NCBI GenBank assembly: GCA_037102815.1
Contig: BTPP01000012.1
Coordinates: forward strand, 434,001-498,000
Source of the DNA: Neurospora intermedia
Lineage: Eukaryota; Ascomycota; Sordariomycetes; Sordariales; Sordariaceae
Reading direction: 5' to 3'
DNA length: 64,000 nt
Part shown: positions 1 to 11,116 of the stretch, in pieces
How positions within the stretch are numbered: position 1 is the stretch's first letter
Layout of the letters: each line of letters begins with the position of its first letter
Notes under the pieces: model-generated
The model's input: only the letters and a program-made list of their open reading frames with translations
Told to the model about the DNA's origin: nothing
The model's database searches: none
Translations under genes and position numbers: made by a program

Positions 1-2561
1 CCACTCGCTGGCTGGAACTGCCTGCCCTGCCCTACCTCGCTGCGTGCCTGCCCTGCCAGATGCCAGATGCGATCCAACTTGCATCCATCTGGGCGGGGAC
101 TGGCTCCTCCAGCTCGCTCCAGCTGGGCTTACGCGGCTGGGGTGGAAAACTACAGTACCTAACCAATGATGAGAGGACCTCGGAGTTGAGTTGCCAGGTT
201 GGGGCAGGTGGCAAACTGAAATCCCGTCTCGACTGGAGGAAAATCCGTCCAGGACTGGCGAGCCCCACGTGACTTTCCACACTTTCTTCGGATATCGTCG
301 CCGTTAGGTCACACTCCAGCCAGCCGGCGGCCGGATAAAAACCAACTGCAGCCCAGGGCATCGATGCATGCTGATCCACTCCCCAAAACGTCACTCACTG
401 TGTATGTCACTTTTTGTGTGGCTTTTTTTTTTTTTTTCTGCTGTCAGTTGTTCCTCGGTTTTCCCTTCTGTTTGTGGCTTTTGGTTTCTATCGGCCCGTT
501 GTGTGTGGACTCTTGGCATCTTGATATACCGGTGCAGGCACTTACTTTGTTAGCGCGGTGAAATTGCAAGTGGCACTCGCTTTATCTTTCCTACTGAAGA
601 TTATTGGTATACCAACGGCTAACCAGTAATATTCCGTATGGTGTCGGTACCGCGCTAACAAAATTAAAACCAGAAGAGGTGTACATATGAGTGAGGCTTT
701 TTGGAACTTGTCACGTTGTCTCGTCGCATGCGGTAGGTGTGTAAATGCAAAAGCGTGTGGAAGCGGAAAACTGAACTGTATTATCGGAAGAACTTGAACT
801 CCTGCTGGTCTGATTGGGCTTGGAGGGGCTTTACCACAGACACACACACATGTGAATATCTTGTGTGTCTGTGCATATCGTGCTTGACCCATAGACAAAA
901 AGTGATGCTATTCACAGGTTTTCACCTAGGTGCTCTCAAAGGGAGGTAAGGGTTGCTGCGATCGCGAGTTGCCAGCGGAGTAACATTTTCTGGACGACTT
1001 CATATACATGATATGGCTGAAGGTTAATTCAACGTCGCGACGACGTTGCCGTTCCCCGTTCTTATACATAGTCTCTGTCCCTTTCAGTGCGTTCATCCAT
1101 TATGTATTATCTTCCCTTTCGTCTCACACCATTTCTTGAAGAGTACGCAATTAGTGTATGTAGTGTACAGTAATTACCCCTTGTCCGATGCCCAGTCCAA
1201 GAATTGACCAGATTAACCCAGCCCTACACTATCATTCGTTCCAGTCCTCTGTCCCCCCCCCGCGCGCGCGCGTGTCATGTCATGTCAAAAGGCGCGACCG
1301 AAATCTCCACTACACCTGCCATGCCATGCCATGCCAATTCAGCCTTAACTCTTATTCCTTACATATTCCTTACATCCGCGATCCGCGATCCCGCGATCCA
1401 TACGATCTGGGGTTGGTTCCCCTCGCCTTCTCGGCATCATGCCCGCCCGCCTACCCGCCGCACGCATGGCATGGCCCCCGAGGCCGGACCCGGACGTATG
1501 GGATGAGAGCATCTCTGGGTTCGGTGAGTGAGTGAATCTAGTATGTAGTGTACATAAGCTTAAGCAAGCAAGCAAGCATGAAAAAGTTGACGTGCTTATT
1601 TATGTATTGTTGTGCCGACCGACCAGTGACAGCTCAGAAACTCAAAGTCAGGGTCCGTCAGGCGTCAGCCCCCTAGGCAGGCCCCCCAGCGATCCCCGCT
1701 TTGGTCTGACTCCTCGAACTTTTGTTGGGCTTGCGAACGACATGGCTGGCGCATCTGACGGCGATTCAACAGTTTGAGCGGGAGGTTCGAGGTGGTTCGC
1801 TGGACTGGACAGTTGACGTCCCGGACCCAGGTTAAGTTAGTTCTACCAGCCCGCGATGGTATGGTATTCTGGTTGATTCCCTACGGTGACCTCACTGGAA
1901 ACCGCGGCACGAGGTGTTGGTTTTGTCCAGGTGTCGATGGTACATAATCTGACATCCCGACGCACACGTAGGTGACCGAGATGCTCACCATTCGGCAACC
2001 ACAACCCCACCAGCAGCCGTGATCTTCAGGAACCAGGAACTCGAAACAAACGTGCCTTTGACGTGTAACCCGCAGACCACAGGTTTGACATATGCTGGAT
2101 CCCTGGTTAAGGCTTCCAGCGAGATGTAGGAACAGGCACCGCACCTTGACCAAACGGTACAAGCGAGGGACCTCTCACAGGTCCAACGTGGACGCGGTGA
2201 TGCTTACTATCGACCCCGCAAATCGACGGGCGGCGGCGATCTACAGTCGGTCTCTGCAATGGATGATCTGGTCTTCAGCCCGGCAGCGTTCTCTGAGCAT
2301 CCACTTACCGTGCCTCCAAGACACTCATCTTTTAATCCCCTCCTTAATCTTCAGAACCACTTCAATAGCCCAAAGGGGGTGGAGGAGATAGCTGCATAGA
2401 TGAATCCATAACATCATAACATGATACCAAAACCCCCGCCATATGACCTAGTGTATATATAAACTAGCAAAAGAAACAAAAGTGTGCCAAAATGTTCAGG
2501 TGAAGAAATACACCCCCACCTCTTTTCACCCCCTTGTCGAAACCTGATACCACTGTGCTCA
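1..2561. other. intergenic, no gene recognised
   Basis: No open frame here has a recognisable domain, codon bias or splice structure. It holds a 117-bp inverted-repeat element (546-662), a T run near 423-437, short direct repeats (ATGCC at about 1319-1335; CCGCGAT copies near 1377-1398) and an ACCTAGGT palindrome at 924-931. The last hundred bases or so are probably the 3' UTR of the minus-strand gene that ends at 2562. Confidence 0.6.
546..662. mobile_element. possible 117-bp terminal-inverted-repeat element
   Basis: A perfect 14-bp inverted repeat bounds the element: TTTGTTAGCGCGGT at 546-559 and its exact complement at 649-662. The interior is non-coding and contains a 12-bp palindrome, TTGGTATACCAA, near 604-615. 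The size and ends suit a miniature inverted-repeat element. No clear target-site duplication is visible, so a chance inverted repeat is not excluded. Confidence 0.35.
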
Positions 2562-4637
2562 TCAAGAAGAAACGGGAAAAGGGAGATGGCCAGCTCCCAG
2601 TAGCCCTGTGAGCTCGAATAATATGGGGATCATGTCGACTGCTAGCCATCCGATACCTGTTTGAACTGTCAGTGAGAGAGCTCTTTAAAAAAGCGGGGTC
2701 CAGCTTAATCCTTAACCCTCTCACGTGTAACATATGAGAACGAGCGGAAGAAAGGGGTAGCTTACCCGCATAAACAACCAACTTCGTCACCACCTCCACA
2801 TCATACCTTACTCTCGGCCTCGTGAGTTTCGAGAATATTTCCCTCTCTCCCAACTCGTCCCTCTGGCCCAGATACATTTCTGGCTCCTCCACGGCCGATG
2901 AATTTGGGCTCAAATTCCCTGTGCTCTCAAGAACCACCTGCCCCTGACCCATCTGTCTCTCGTACTTCTCAACGCCCGACGAGTGCGCTGCCTGATCAAC
3001 CATAGACTCCTCTTCATCAGCGCCCTCAGCAGGACTCTGAGCCTGCTTCAACCCAGAGCCCTTTTCGCTACTCAAGCTCTCCCTCCTCTTCCTCTCCCGA
3101 TACGCCAGCGTCTCATACGCATCCGCTGCACTCTGGGGGCCAATACTGACCGCCCGACCACGCCCGGGTCCACGGATGCTGCGCATCATCCGGGGGATGT
3201 CGCTGACTTTGGGAAGAACCTCGTCATCGCGCAGGTTGAGCGGGACGTCCTTGTACTCACTGGCGGGCATGAAGAAGCGGCGGGGCAGCGAGAGGCCGTG
3301 GGTCTCGATGACGCGGAAGAGGTGAGGCAGGACTTTGAGCAGCGTAGGCTTCATTACTTCGCGCCAGGCAAAGATAATGAGGACGCCGAGGATGAGACGA
3401 ATAACAATCACCGGCCAGCCCAAAGCCGAGAGGTCGAAGAGGGCGTTGGGCCCGTTGTAAATGTGGTTCCACCTTGATCGCGCAAAATGCCAGGTGCCGA
3501 TCTCGAGACCGACAATGACGCCGGCAAAGGAGACGGAGTCGTCGAAGCAGGGGCAGTCGTCCGCCGGCTCGGGGTGGATGCGCACAAGGATAAGAATGGT
3601 TATGGCGAAGAGTATGGGAGCGAGATAGTCGCTGGCGTACAGCCAATCTTGGAAGGGCGGGCCGTAGTAGAACTCGATGTAGGAGATGGCGGCGCCCATG
3701 ATGGAACCGATGATGACGTCGAGGAAGCCGTGCATGCCGCAGTAGAGGCGGCCGAAGACGATGGAGAAGGCGTAGAAGTAGGCAAGCAGCTCGAGCGCGA
3801 ACGTTGTGCTGGGCGAGAATGTATTCTTGTCGCTGTGGAGGACAAGGATCGAGTAGACGGTTACGGAGACGGCGTTGGCGGAGTGTGTAGACGGGAAACC
3901 GTATTCAAGAGCGGCGGAACCGGACATGGTGATTCGGTGGAGAGGAGGGGAGAGCGGTCGCGGGAGGGAGAGCATATCTTTGATGAAGCCGGTCCAGAAG
4001 ACGCCGGCAGCAAGGATGTGGACAAGGCTACGTATGGCGCATTGTCAGCTTGAATCTTGTCGAACAATTTCCACTGGTTCATGGTGAAGCACATACCCCT
4101 TGCCGAAGCTGGAGAAACTGCACCAGAAGAGAACTGGTAGACCGATCATGAAGAAAGTGTGTGTTCCAAGGTTGGCCGTGATGGCAAAATATCTATCCAA
4201 CGCTGGTGTCCGTAGCTTTTCCTGGAGCATGGCTAGGTATGGGGTTTCCCAGCGGATGAGAGGGAGTAGTCGTTGTCGTAGGTTGTATCGCCATTTTGGA
4301 AGCGCTCTCTGGTCTGGTCACCATGGTCAGTTTGAGGCTCAAAGACATTGGGAACGCGATCAAGATGTAGCTCGATTGGCGCGCAAGACAGGCAAGAAAA
4401 CATGGCGGGGTTGGAGGGGCACAATGTTGCTCGAGAGGGTACGGATGCGATCAGCCAGATAGCCCAATGGTTCCACCCAACAGGAACACAATGCCAGCTC
4501 TTGTACGTACAATGATCTAGGCTCTTCAACCCCGCGTCGACGACGCCATTCTCGACGGGTTTCCCATTGACAGTCAGCAGCGGGGCACCATTGGAGAGCT
4601 CTGCGCCGGAGCTAGCGCCATGGTTGTGTGAACCCAT
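2562..4637 (-). CDS. lcb3: sphingoid-base-1-phosphate phosphatase, LCB3/PAP2 type
   Basis: Probably dephosphorylates long-chain-base phosphates in the ER, balancing ceramide against LCB-phosphate signalling. Four exons, read 4637-4511, 4313-4097, 4027-2766 and 2656-2562, give 566 aa; all three introns are GT-AG and keep frame. The three parts of the PAP2 phosphatase signature are present: K131 to RP139 (KDMLSLPRP, spanning the exon 2/3 region), PSTHSAN at about 160-166 with His163, and GRLYCGMHGFLD with Arg208, His214 and Asp218. Using the first CAG acceptor of intron 1 gives a junction near DHYQRALPKWRY; the CAG five bases downstream would give an immediate stop. Several hydrophobic segments follow. 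A hydrophilic stretch near residues 350-470 is probably a cytosolic loop, and exon 4 encodes a last hydrophobic segment. Divergent from alg-2 across 697 bp. Family is firm; exact substrate is inferred. Confidence 0.9.
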
Positions 4638-5334
4638 GGGTGAGGGTTGGAACGGGTGATCTTATGGCGTTGGTGTTGACCTCGTAGTCATCAATGTCGA
4701 GGGTTATCTGGTGTTTTGGTTGTTTGAGTTGCCAGACCGAGGCAAAGTGGATGTTTGGTGTCAGCAACGGGATCTCAACAAGGTCAAAACATGTGAGTGA
4801 GTTTCCCAGGCTGAAGTCGTTGGCTGGCTTTTGAACCAAGGGAACCTTAGGACACTGGTCAAAGTCTGGACGGATCAAGCCAAGATGTCTCGATCTTGAA
4901 GACTTTGAACGACCTTGGCGAACCCTCTTCTCAACCGCTCTCCTGGTTAAAAGATCCAAACAAGGAAAAGTCACAAGCCAAAACTAAAGTCAACAAATGG
5001 CGTTACTCTTCACAAGGCGTGTCGCGGTTTTGGACCCTTGGCGTCGTCAGAATTGGGATTGGTTGCTGATCTTTGCGCTACAGCATCGTTAAACTATTAC
5101 CTAATTGCGGGTAGCACCAAGCCGACCAATCCCCTGAAGGTCCCTTCATTATGTTATCCAACGGTCTTAACACTCATTCGCGGGACAAGCAAGCGGTTAT
5201 GTTAGTGCATCCTGGCATCATCATTGCCTGCCGGGACAAGCTCCCTATGACATCGCATCTCCAAAGGAGAGAGGGACACGTTCATTCAACAAACACCCCG
5301 TCAAGAAGACACTTTACGACATTCACATGTCAAG
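4638..5334. promoter_or_regulatory. shared region between divergent lcb3 and alg-2
   Basis: 697 bp separate the two divergent start codons, so both promoters must lie here. No TATA box or specific factor site stands out. Small open frames at 4612-4974 look like chance. Confidence 0.5.
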
Positions 5335-6825
5335 ATGGCGGCGGGTGTCGACGAGAAAGATAAGAAGACAATAGTCTTTCTCCATCCCGACCTGGGAATT
5401 GGTGGCGCAGAAAGATTGGTTGTCGACGCCGCCGTAGGTCTTCAGAACCGTGGCCATAAGGTGGTCATCTTTACCAGCCATTGCGATCCCAGACACTGCT
5501 TTGATGAAGCTCGCGATGGTATCTACTCCTCCTCTCTGACCTTTACCATCCAAACTCCCCAAGCGCATAACTAACAAAGTCACGAAACAGGAACCCTCGA
5601 CGTTCGCGTCCGCGGCAACTCCATCATCCCCCCCTCTCTCCTCGGCCGCTTCTCCATCCTCTGCGCCATCCTCCGCCAACTCCACCTAATCCTACAAATC
5701 ACCCTCCTAACCTCCGAACTACGCACCCTCTCCCCCTCCGCCTTCTTCGTCGACCAACTCAGCGCCGGCCTACCCCTCCTCAAACTCCTCGTCCCGACCT
5801 CTCCCATCTTCTTCTACTGCCACTTCCCCGACCTGCTCCTCGTCCAGGGCCGCCAAAAATGGTACAAGCGCCTCTACCGCCTGCCCTTCGACACCTGGGA
5901 AGAATGGTCCATGGGCTTCGCCGATTCCATCGCCGTCAACTCCTCCTTCACCAAGGGTATCGTCTCCCAAACATGGCCCAGTCTCGCCAGCAAACGCAGC
6001 CTGGAAGTCGTCCACCCATGCATCGACGTGCGCTCTACCTCCGACTCCAGCCAAAACCCCAACAATGGCGACGACAAGGACGTACTCCCCTGGACCAAAA
6101 CGGGCATTATTTTGTCTATCAACCGCTTCGAGCGCAAAAAGGACATAGCTCTGGCCATCAAGGCCTTTGCCTCCCTTTCTCCTGAGCAAAGGGGCAAAGC
6201 AAAGTTGATCATCGCGGGGGGGTATGATAACCGCGTGCATGAGAACGTGTCGTACCATATGGACTTGGTGGACTTGGCTGAGGGCGCCCCGTACAATCTC
6301 AAGACGGCGACGGCCAAGACGGTCGTGTCGGCGCTGAATACCTCGCCTGATGTGGAAGTCCTTTTTCTGTTGTCGGTCCCCAATACCCTCAAGGAAATCT
6401 TGCTGCGGTCAGCGAAATTGTTGGTTTACACGCCAAGTAACGAGCACTTTGGTATCGTGCCGCTTGAAGCCATGTTGAGGGGCGTGCCGGTGTTGGCGGC
6501 GAATAATGGTGGACCGACGGAGACGGTGGTGGAAGGGGAGACGGGGTGGTTGAGAGACCCGAATGAAGTAGGGGAGTGGACTAAGGTTATGGATAAGGTG
6601 TTGAATGGAATGGGGGAGGAAGAGTTGAAGAAGATGGGAAAGAAGGGCGTAGAGAGGGTTAAGAGTAGGTTTGCGGATACGCAGATGGCGGAGAGGTTGG
6701 AGGAGATTATTGAAAGGATGCCCAAGGGGGATGCGGCGCCAAGTGGGATGATTGTTTTGGTGGTGGGAGCTGCGGTGGCGGCTGTTGCGGGGGTTATCAG
6801 TGCTGTGTATTGGAAACTTGTGTGA
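5335..6825 (+). CDS. alg-2: ALG2 alpha-1,3/1,6-mannosyltransferase
   Basis: Adds mannose from GDP-mannose to the growing dolichol-linked oligosaccharide on the cytosolic face of the ER, an early step of N-glycosylation. Two exons (5335-5518, 5591-6825) give 472 aa; the 72-nt intron starts GTATCT, ends CAG and restores [12 protein letters not shown]. The N-terminal Rossmann start with its glycine loop ([13 protein letters not shown]) and the EX7E motif of GT4 glycosyltransferases ([12 protein letters not shown], about residue 345) are both visible, followed by [10 protein letters not shown]. The C-terminus ends in a hydrophobic segment ([16 protein letters not shown]), consistent with a membrane anchor. 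Length fits fungal Alg2. Codon choice shifts from C-ending in the first half to G-ending near the end. Confidence 0.95.
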
Positions 6826-7640
6826 GCGGGTTGTTTGGTGTTTTTGAAATGATGGTAGTTTTGTATAGATAGATAGATATCACTTGCGTTGGAGTTCTTG
6901 CTCTGAATGATGAACATTGACATCACTTACTTATGAATAAAAATCACCAACAGTGGCAAACATGAAGTCATCCATCTCGTTTCCATGGGTCCTGTATCAT
7001 CTTGTTTTCCCAACCTAGACGAAGCATCTCGATTGCATCCTGTTAATCATCAAGGCATATCTATTCTTCTCGACGTTTCCGGGTTATTTCGTGTTTCACA
7101 TAATAGCCTTGCAAATACTGATGTACTCCCCTATTCTACCAAAGATCGAGAATCCCGGTGCAGGATACGTCCACAGCTACGTAAGTACCTTCCACTTGGA
7201 ATAATATAAAACATCCCGTCCTCGCTCCTAATACACTTTCCTCCCTTTATCCAACCACTTCAAGCAGTTCTGTGTATATACCCATCATAAATGCAAAAAA
7301 GCATACAGGATAACTGATCGTGTGCCCCCTTTTCGTTTCCTGCATATCTCTCCCCTGACCATAAGATAAAAAGAAAAGAAGAAAAATACGTCAAGTGACC
7401 ACCATCTACGCCCTGCATCCCGCAAACCACACTCACTCAAATCTAACACCATTGTCCCTCTTGTCCCTTCTCACTCTATGGCTGTCGGCCTGACGCTGTC
7501 GGCCTGACGTTATCCCTGACCCTGAACCTAACTCTGTCCTGAACCCAACCCAACCCTCTCCCTAGCCTAATCCGACCCTCCCATCTCCCACAACCCCACA
7601 ACCTCAGCGTCATCATCATGATACCTCCCATCCTACGATC
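6826..7640. other. intergenic between convergent genes
   Basis: 815 bp with no gene recognised, presumably the 3' UTRs of alg-2 and the polyQ gene. Near 7485-7560 there are short direct repeats (CTGTCGGCCTGACG) and CCTGA/CCTAA-rich sequence. Confidence 0.6.
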
Positions 7641-9332
7641 CTACCTCAAAACCCCCGAAAGTCTCCCCAGCATCATGATATCCTCCGCCTCTCCCCCACC
7701 ACCACCAGTCACTGTTGTTCTCTGTTGTCCGTCGACAGCAGCACTGGCGTTTCCATTCCAACTTCCTCCAGCAGCAGCAGCAGCCCCATTGTTGAAGCTT
7801 TGGGTTGCACTGGTACTTGTTGGAGGTCCACCTACACTTCCGCTTCCGGCTCCGCTTCCGTTACCACCACTTGCACTTGCACTTGCACTTGCGGCTCCGT
7901 TTTGTTGCTGTTGCTGCTGTTGCTGCTGTCCGTAGGTTGGTAGAGGGATGAAGCTCATTGATGTGTATGGTCTCTGTTGCTGTTGTTGTTGTTGATGTGG
8001 GTGTGGATATTGTTGTTGTACGGGAGCAGTAGGAGGAGGAGGCGGTAAGTTCTGAGCTTGTGCTTGAGCTTGAGCTTGACTTTGCTGTTGTTGCTGTTGC
8101 TGCTGCTGCTGTTGCTGCTGCTGCCTCTCAAGTTTCTGCTGCTGACGTTTCCTCTGCCGCGTCAGACGATATCGTTCCTTGGCAGCTTGAGCCTTAGCCC
8201 GGGCTCTAGCCTCAGCCATAGCCTCCGCCTGACGTCGCGCTTCGGCCTCCTTTGCGGCCCTTTCGATTTCCCATCGGTTTTTCCATAGGGACTTGGGATC
8301 GGGACCTTGGGGTTCGGTTTGCGTTCGTCTCTTTTTGGTGTTTTGCTGCTGTTGTTGTTGTTGCTGTTGCTGTTGTTGTTGTTGCTGTTGCTGCTGTTGT
8401 TGTTGTTGCTGCTGCTGTGCCTGACTTTCGCCCGTTGTATTGATAATGATCTCACCCCCGGTTCCTGTTGTTGTCATCGCTGGCGGCGCCATCGCAGCAC
8501 TTGCACTTCCACTTCCACTTCCACTCGCCGCTGCCGTCCCAGCTTCCAAAGACCCAGCCCCCGTCTCAACCACACTCTCATCCTCACTCTCACTCTCACT
8601 GTCCGACATCCCTTCCCTTTCTCCCGCACCCTGTCCATTGCCATTCCCATTCCCATTCCCATTCTCACCCCCACCCCCAGTTCTCAACCCCTCTACCTCC
8701 CCATTCCCACCACCACCACCATTCCCCTCCCCTTGCTCTCCCCCCCTCGGCCGTCCCCACCGTTCCCTCGCCTTCTCACTCCCTCTCAATCCCCCCGCCC
8801 CCCTCGCCCTCGTCCAATCCTCCACATCCACCTCCCTATTCCTCTCTCTCCAAGCGGACAACGCCCTCTTAACCGTTACCCCACTCACCACCCCCTTTCC
8901 ATCCTTCCCCAAAATGATCCCCAACCCCGCCGCGACTGGTACATCCTTCCATTTCACCTCTCCCCTTCCCCCATTCCTATCCAACCAATGCTCAATCACC
9001 TCCACATCCCGCTCCGTTAGTTTCCGTTTCCGTCCCCTCGTCTCTTCGCGCGGGTTATTGATGATTTCTGCGATGCGGGCATTTTCCTCTTCTTCGAGGG
9101 CCGCAGCCGTTTCGGCGTCTAAAGCGGCGCGTTCGGAAGCCGTCAGGTCCTGCGACACGGTGATTTCCGAGAGGACGCGGTAGCCTGTGGTGCGGGAGAC
9201 GGAGAAGAGGCGGAAGATGTCGTTGTTGGAGATGGTGCCCGGTGGAAACTGGTGGCGACTGCGCAGGAAGCGGAGGAGTTTGAAGGCGCCGATGATTTGT
9301 AGTTTGGTGGTGGGGGTTACGTGGGGGGCCAT
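7641..9332 (-). CDS. polyglutamine-rich hypothetical protein, possible N-terminal HTH
   Basis: A single 563-aa frame. Residues 1-60 (TTKLQIIGAFKLLRFLRSRH... FRLFSVSRTTGYRVL) read like a helix-turn-helix of the kind found at the N-terminus of Tc1/pogo-type transposases. A second basic segment follows (RGRKRKLTERDVEVIEHWLD), reminiscent of the next transposase HTH. No DDE catalytic domain follows. The rest is low complexity: Gly/Asn repeats, an unbroken polyQ run of roughly 25-30, a charged Ala/Arg/Glu helix, more polyQ, and Gly/Ser tails. A nuclear, DNA-binding or domesticated-transposase role is inference. The start is the first ATG after an upstream stop-rich region. The frame is long and uninterrupted, but low-complexity content inflates ORF length, so confidence in the gene exceeds confidence in its role. 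Confidence 0.75.
   Translation of the reverse strand: MAPHVTPTTKLQIIGAFKLLRFLRSRHQFPPGTISNNDIFRLFSVSRTTGYRVLSEITVSQDLTASERAALDAETAAALEEEENARIAEIINNPREETRGRKRKLTERDVEVIEHWLDRNGGRGEVKWKDVPVAAGLGIILGKDGKGVVSGVTVKRALSAWRERNREVDVEDWTRARGAGGLRGSEKARERWGRPRGGEQGEGNGGGGGNGEVEGLRTGGGGENGNGNGNGNGQGAGEREGMSDSESESEDESVVETGAGSLEAGTAAASGSGSGSASAAMAPPAMTTTGTGGEIIINTTGESQAQQQQQQQQQQQQQQQQQQQQQQQQQNTKKRRTQTEPQGPDPKSLWKNRWEIERAAKEAEARRQAEAMAEARARAKAQAAKERYRLTRQRKRQQQKLERQQQQQQQQQQQQQQSQAQAQAQAQNLPPPPPTAPVQQQYPHPHQQQQQQQRPYTSMSFIPLPTYGQQQQQQQQQNGAASASASASGGNGSGAGSGSVGGPPTSTSATQSFNNGAAAAAGGSWNGNASAAVDGQQRTTVTGGGGGEAEDIMMLGRLSGVLR
8343..8420. repeat. CAG/CAA trinucleotide tract encoding polyQ
   Basis: On the plus strand this is an uninterrupted mix of CTG and TTG triplets (CAG/CAA on the coding strand). 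A second tract lies near 8080-8130. Mixed codons suggest the amino-acid run is selected, or at least that recent pure-repeat expansion is not the whole story. Confidence 0.9.
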
Positions 9333-9967
9333 GTTGCTGTCTTTTTTCTTGTTGTGATCATACCTAGGTAGGGATGGGTACCTGAATAAGAAAAGATGAA
9401 TGGTGTTGATGGTGATGGTGATGGTGATGTTGATGATGATGAGGCCCCTCTGAAAAAAGAAGGGCGATGAGGGTTGTTTGGACGAAAAAGATGGAACTGG
9501 GAAAGTACGACACGGTTGGCGTTAGCGGGTTTTGTTGTTGATGTTGTGGTGGTGAAGTGTGCCAAGACGCGCTGTGACAAGGGTTGGAAGTCGCTGATGC
9601 GGTGCCGGTTAATTTGTTTCACGTGCGGGAATCAGGGTTAGGGGTACGTAGAGCTGATTAACTTGAAGGGTTTGAACGCTTGTGATGTTGATTACTTGCT
9701 GTCTGCAGTAACTAAAAAGTATAAGAAGATTCCTGAAAAACTTGCTGGACGCTTTCCCAAAATCATGCGGTATTCCGTGTAAGAATGCACCTATAACCCT
9801 CCAAATGTTCTTAGAGTTCAGGACATACCATGGACGCCGTTGATGCATTGGTCCTCCATTGGCCCGAATCATCAAGGTACTTAGCAACCCGAACTCCGAA
9901 ATGTTGATCATAGCCGCGCCAACCCAAAGGAGCCAGGGAGAAATGTAAAGTAAGGCAATAGTTTGGC
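9333..9967. other. intergenic, tandem minus-strand genes
   Basis: Presumed promoter and 5' leader of the polyQ gene plus the 3' UTR of the VWA gene. It contains a GATGGT/GATGTT repeat near 9409-9442 and an ACCTAGGT palindrome at 9362-9369. No gene recognised. Confidence 0.6.
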
Positions 9968-11116
9968 CTAATATCTCTTGGCCGTTTTGTCCTTACCAGC
10001 CGCGGGCCGACGATCCAGCCTCTTGACCACACTCCCCAACACAATCTTGAGCATTTTCTCTCCCTCCAACTGCCTCGCTCTCGTATCTCCATTGTCCCAC
10101 GTCACGGTATCGACCATATCCCTCGATTTCTCCCCACCCAGCTCGTCATCCAGCTCCGCCAGCGCCGCCCTAGCCCTCGGGTCATCTCCAACCTGGAAGA
10201 ACTGAATTCCAATCTGATAAGGAGGGGCATTGACCCTCTCCAACTCCTTGATGACTTGTAAGATCCTCGACTCCGGATCATCCTGTGGATCCCCGTCCGT
10301 GATCACAATCAGGTTCACCGGCTTCACGCCCGTCTTCTCCGGGTCCCAGCTAGAATGCCCGAAACCCCGCGTGTACATCTTTAGATACGGGCCCAGAATG
10401 TCCCAGATGCGCTGCCCTGTTAACGTGCGTCCGGACGGGTGAACGCTGTTGAAGATTTGATTGACTTTGGCGGCCGAGGTGATGTTCGTGTAGCTCCGGG
10501 GGTGGTTCAGGAAGTGAAGGTCGACGCCGTCCTTGTCGTGAGCGACGCAGACGGGGGCGATGGCGGCAATGGCGTCCCTGGCTTCAGACCACCGCTGGCC
10601 AATCATCGAGCCGCTGTCGTCGATGAGGAAGATCGTGTCGAAGATGGAGAGAAAGGCGTAGGGGTCGTCGATGTCGGTGATGACTTGTCCGTTTAGGGTC
10701 ACACGCCGTTGAAAGGACATTGAGGCGCCGGGGTCTTGACGATTCGAGGCATGTAGCTGGTTGCCTTTCACCGGGATGGCGGGAATGGAACTGGATGCCC
10801 CGGGCTTGCCTGACATGGCCTCGCTGTACGAGGGCGGGGCTGCCTCGGAGTTGGCAAAGGGGTTGTTCGGGGCGAGGGTATCGTGGGCGGTGCTGATGGG
10901 TTGGGAGACTTGACCCTGGTCTCGCAGGTCGGAGTCTGACTTTTTCTTGAAAACTCCAGATAACCTTTTGAACCCTCTCGACAAGGCGTTGCTGTCCTCT
11001 TTCTTTCCTTGATGTGACATGTTTGGGTCGTTGGATGGGACTTGATTTGTGGCGGTTTGTTGATGATGACAATTTGGGGAGATGTTGCTGGGGGGAGAAT
11101 TGTCGAGGTCTGTCAT
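9968..11116 (-). CDS. von Willebrand factor A domain protein
   Basis: A single exon of 382 aa. The VWA domain starts near residue 158 with TIFLIDDSGSM; Asp167, Ser169 and Ser170 make the DxSxS-like core of a metal-ion-dependent adhesion site, and the later LIVITDGDPQDD supplies a second acidic cluster. The N-terminal 150 residues are disordered-looking and contain PPSY (94-97), a PPxY-type motif that WW-domain proteins such as NEDD4-family ligases bind. There is no signal peptide or transmembrane segment, so the protein is probably intracellular. Met33 (MSHQGKKEDS) is an alternative start. Fungal proteins of this type are mostly uncharacterised; a scaffold or metal-dependent protein-binding role is inference. 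Confidence 0.85.
   Translation of the reverse strand: MTDLDNSPPSNISPNCHHQQTATNQVPSNDPNMSHQGKKEDSNALSRGFKRLSGVFKKKSDSDLRDQGQVSQPISTAHDTLAPNNPFANSEAAPPSYSEAMSGKPGASSSIPAIPVKGNQLHASNRQDPGASMSFQRRVTLNGQVITDIDDPYAFLSIFDTIFLIDDSGSMIGQRWSEARDAIAAIAPVCVAHDKDGVDLHFLNHPRSYTNITSAAKVNQIFNSVHPSGRTLTGQRIWDILGPYLKMYTRGFGHSSWDPEKTGVKPVNLIVITDGDPQDDPESRILQVIKELERVNAPPYQIGIQFFQVGDDPRARAALAELDDELGGEKSRDMVDTVTWDNGDTRARQLEGEKMLKIVLGSVVKRLDRRPAAGKDKTAKRY

Noticed and set aside
8307-9183. Long plus-strand frames rich in Leu, Pro and Ser opposite the polyQ gene
   Set aside because: They arise from the antisense of triplet repeats and stop-poor low-complexity coding sequence; no domains.
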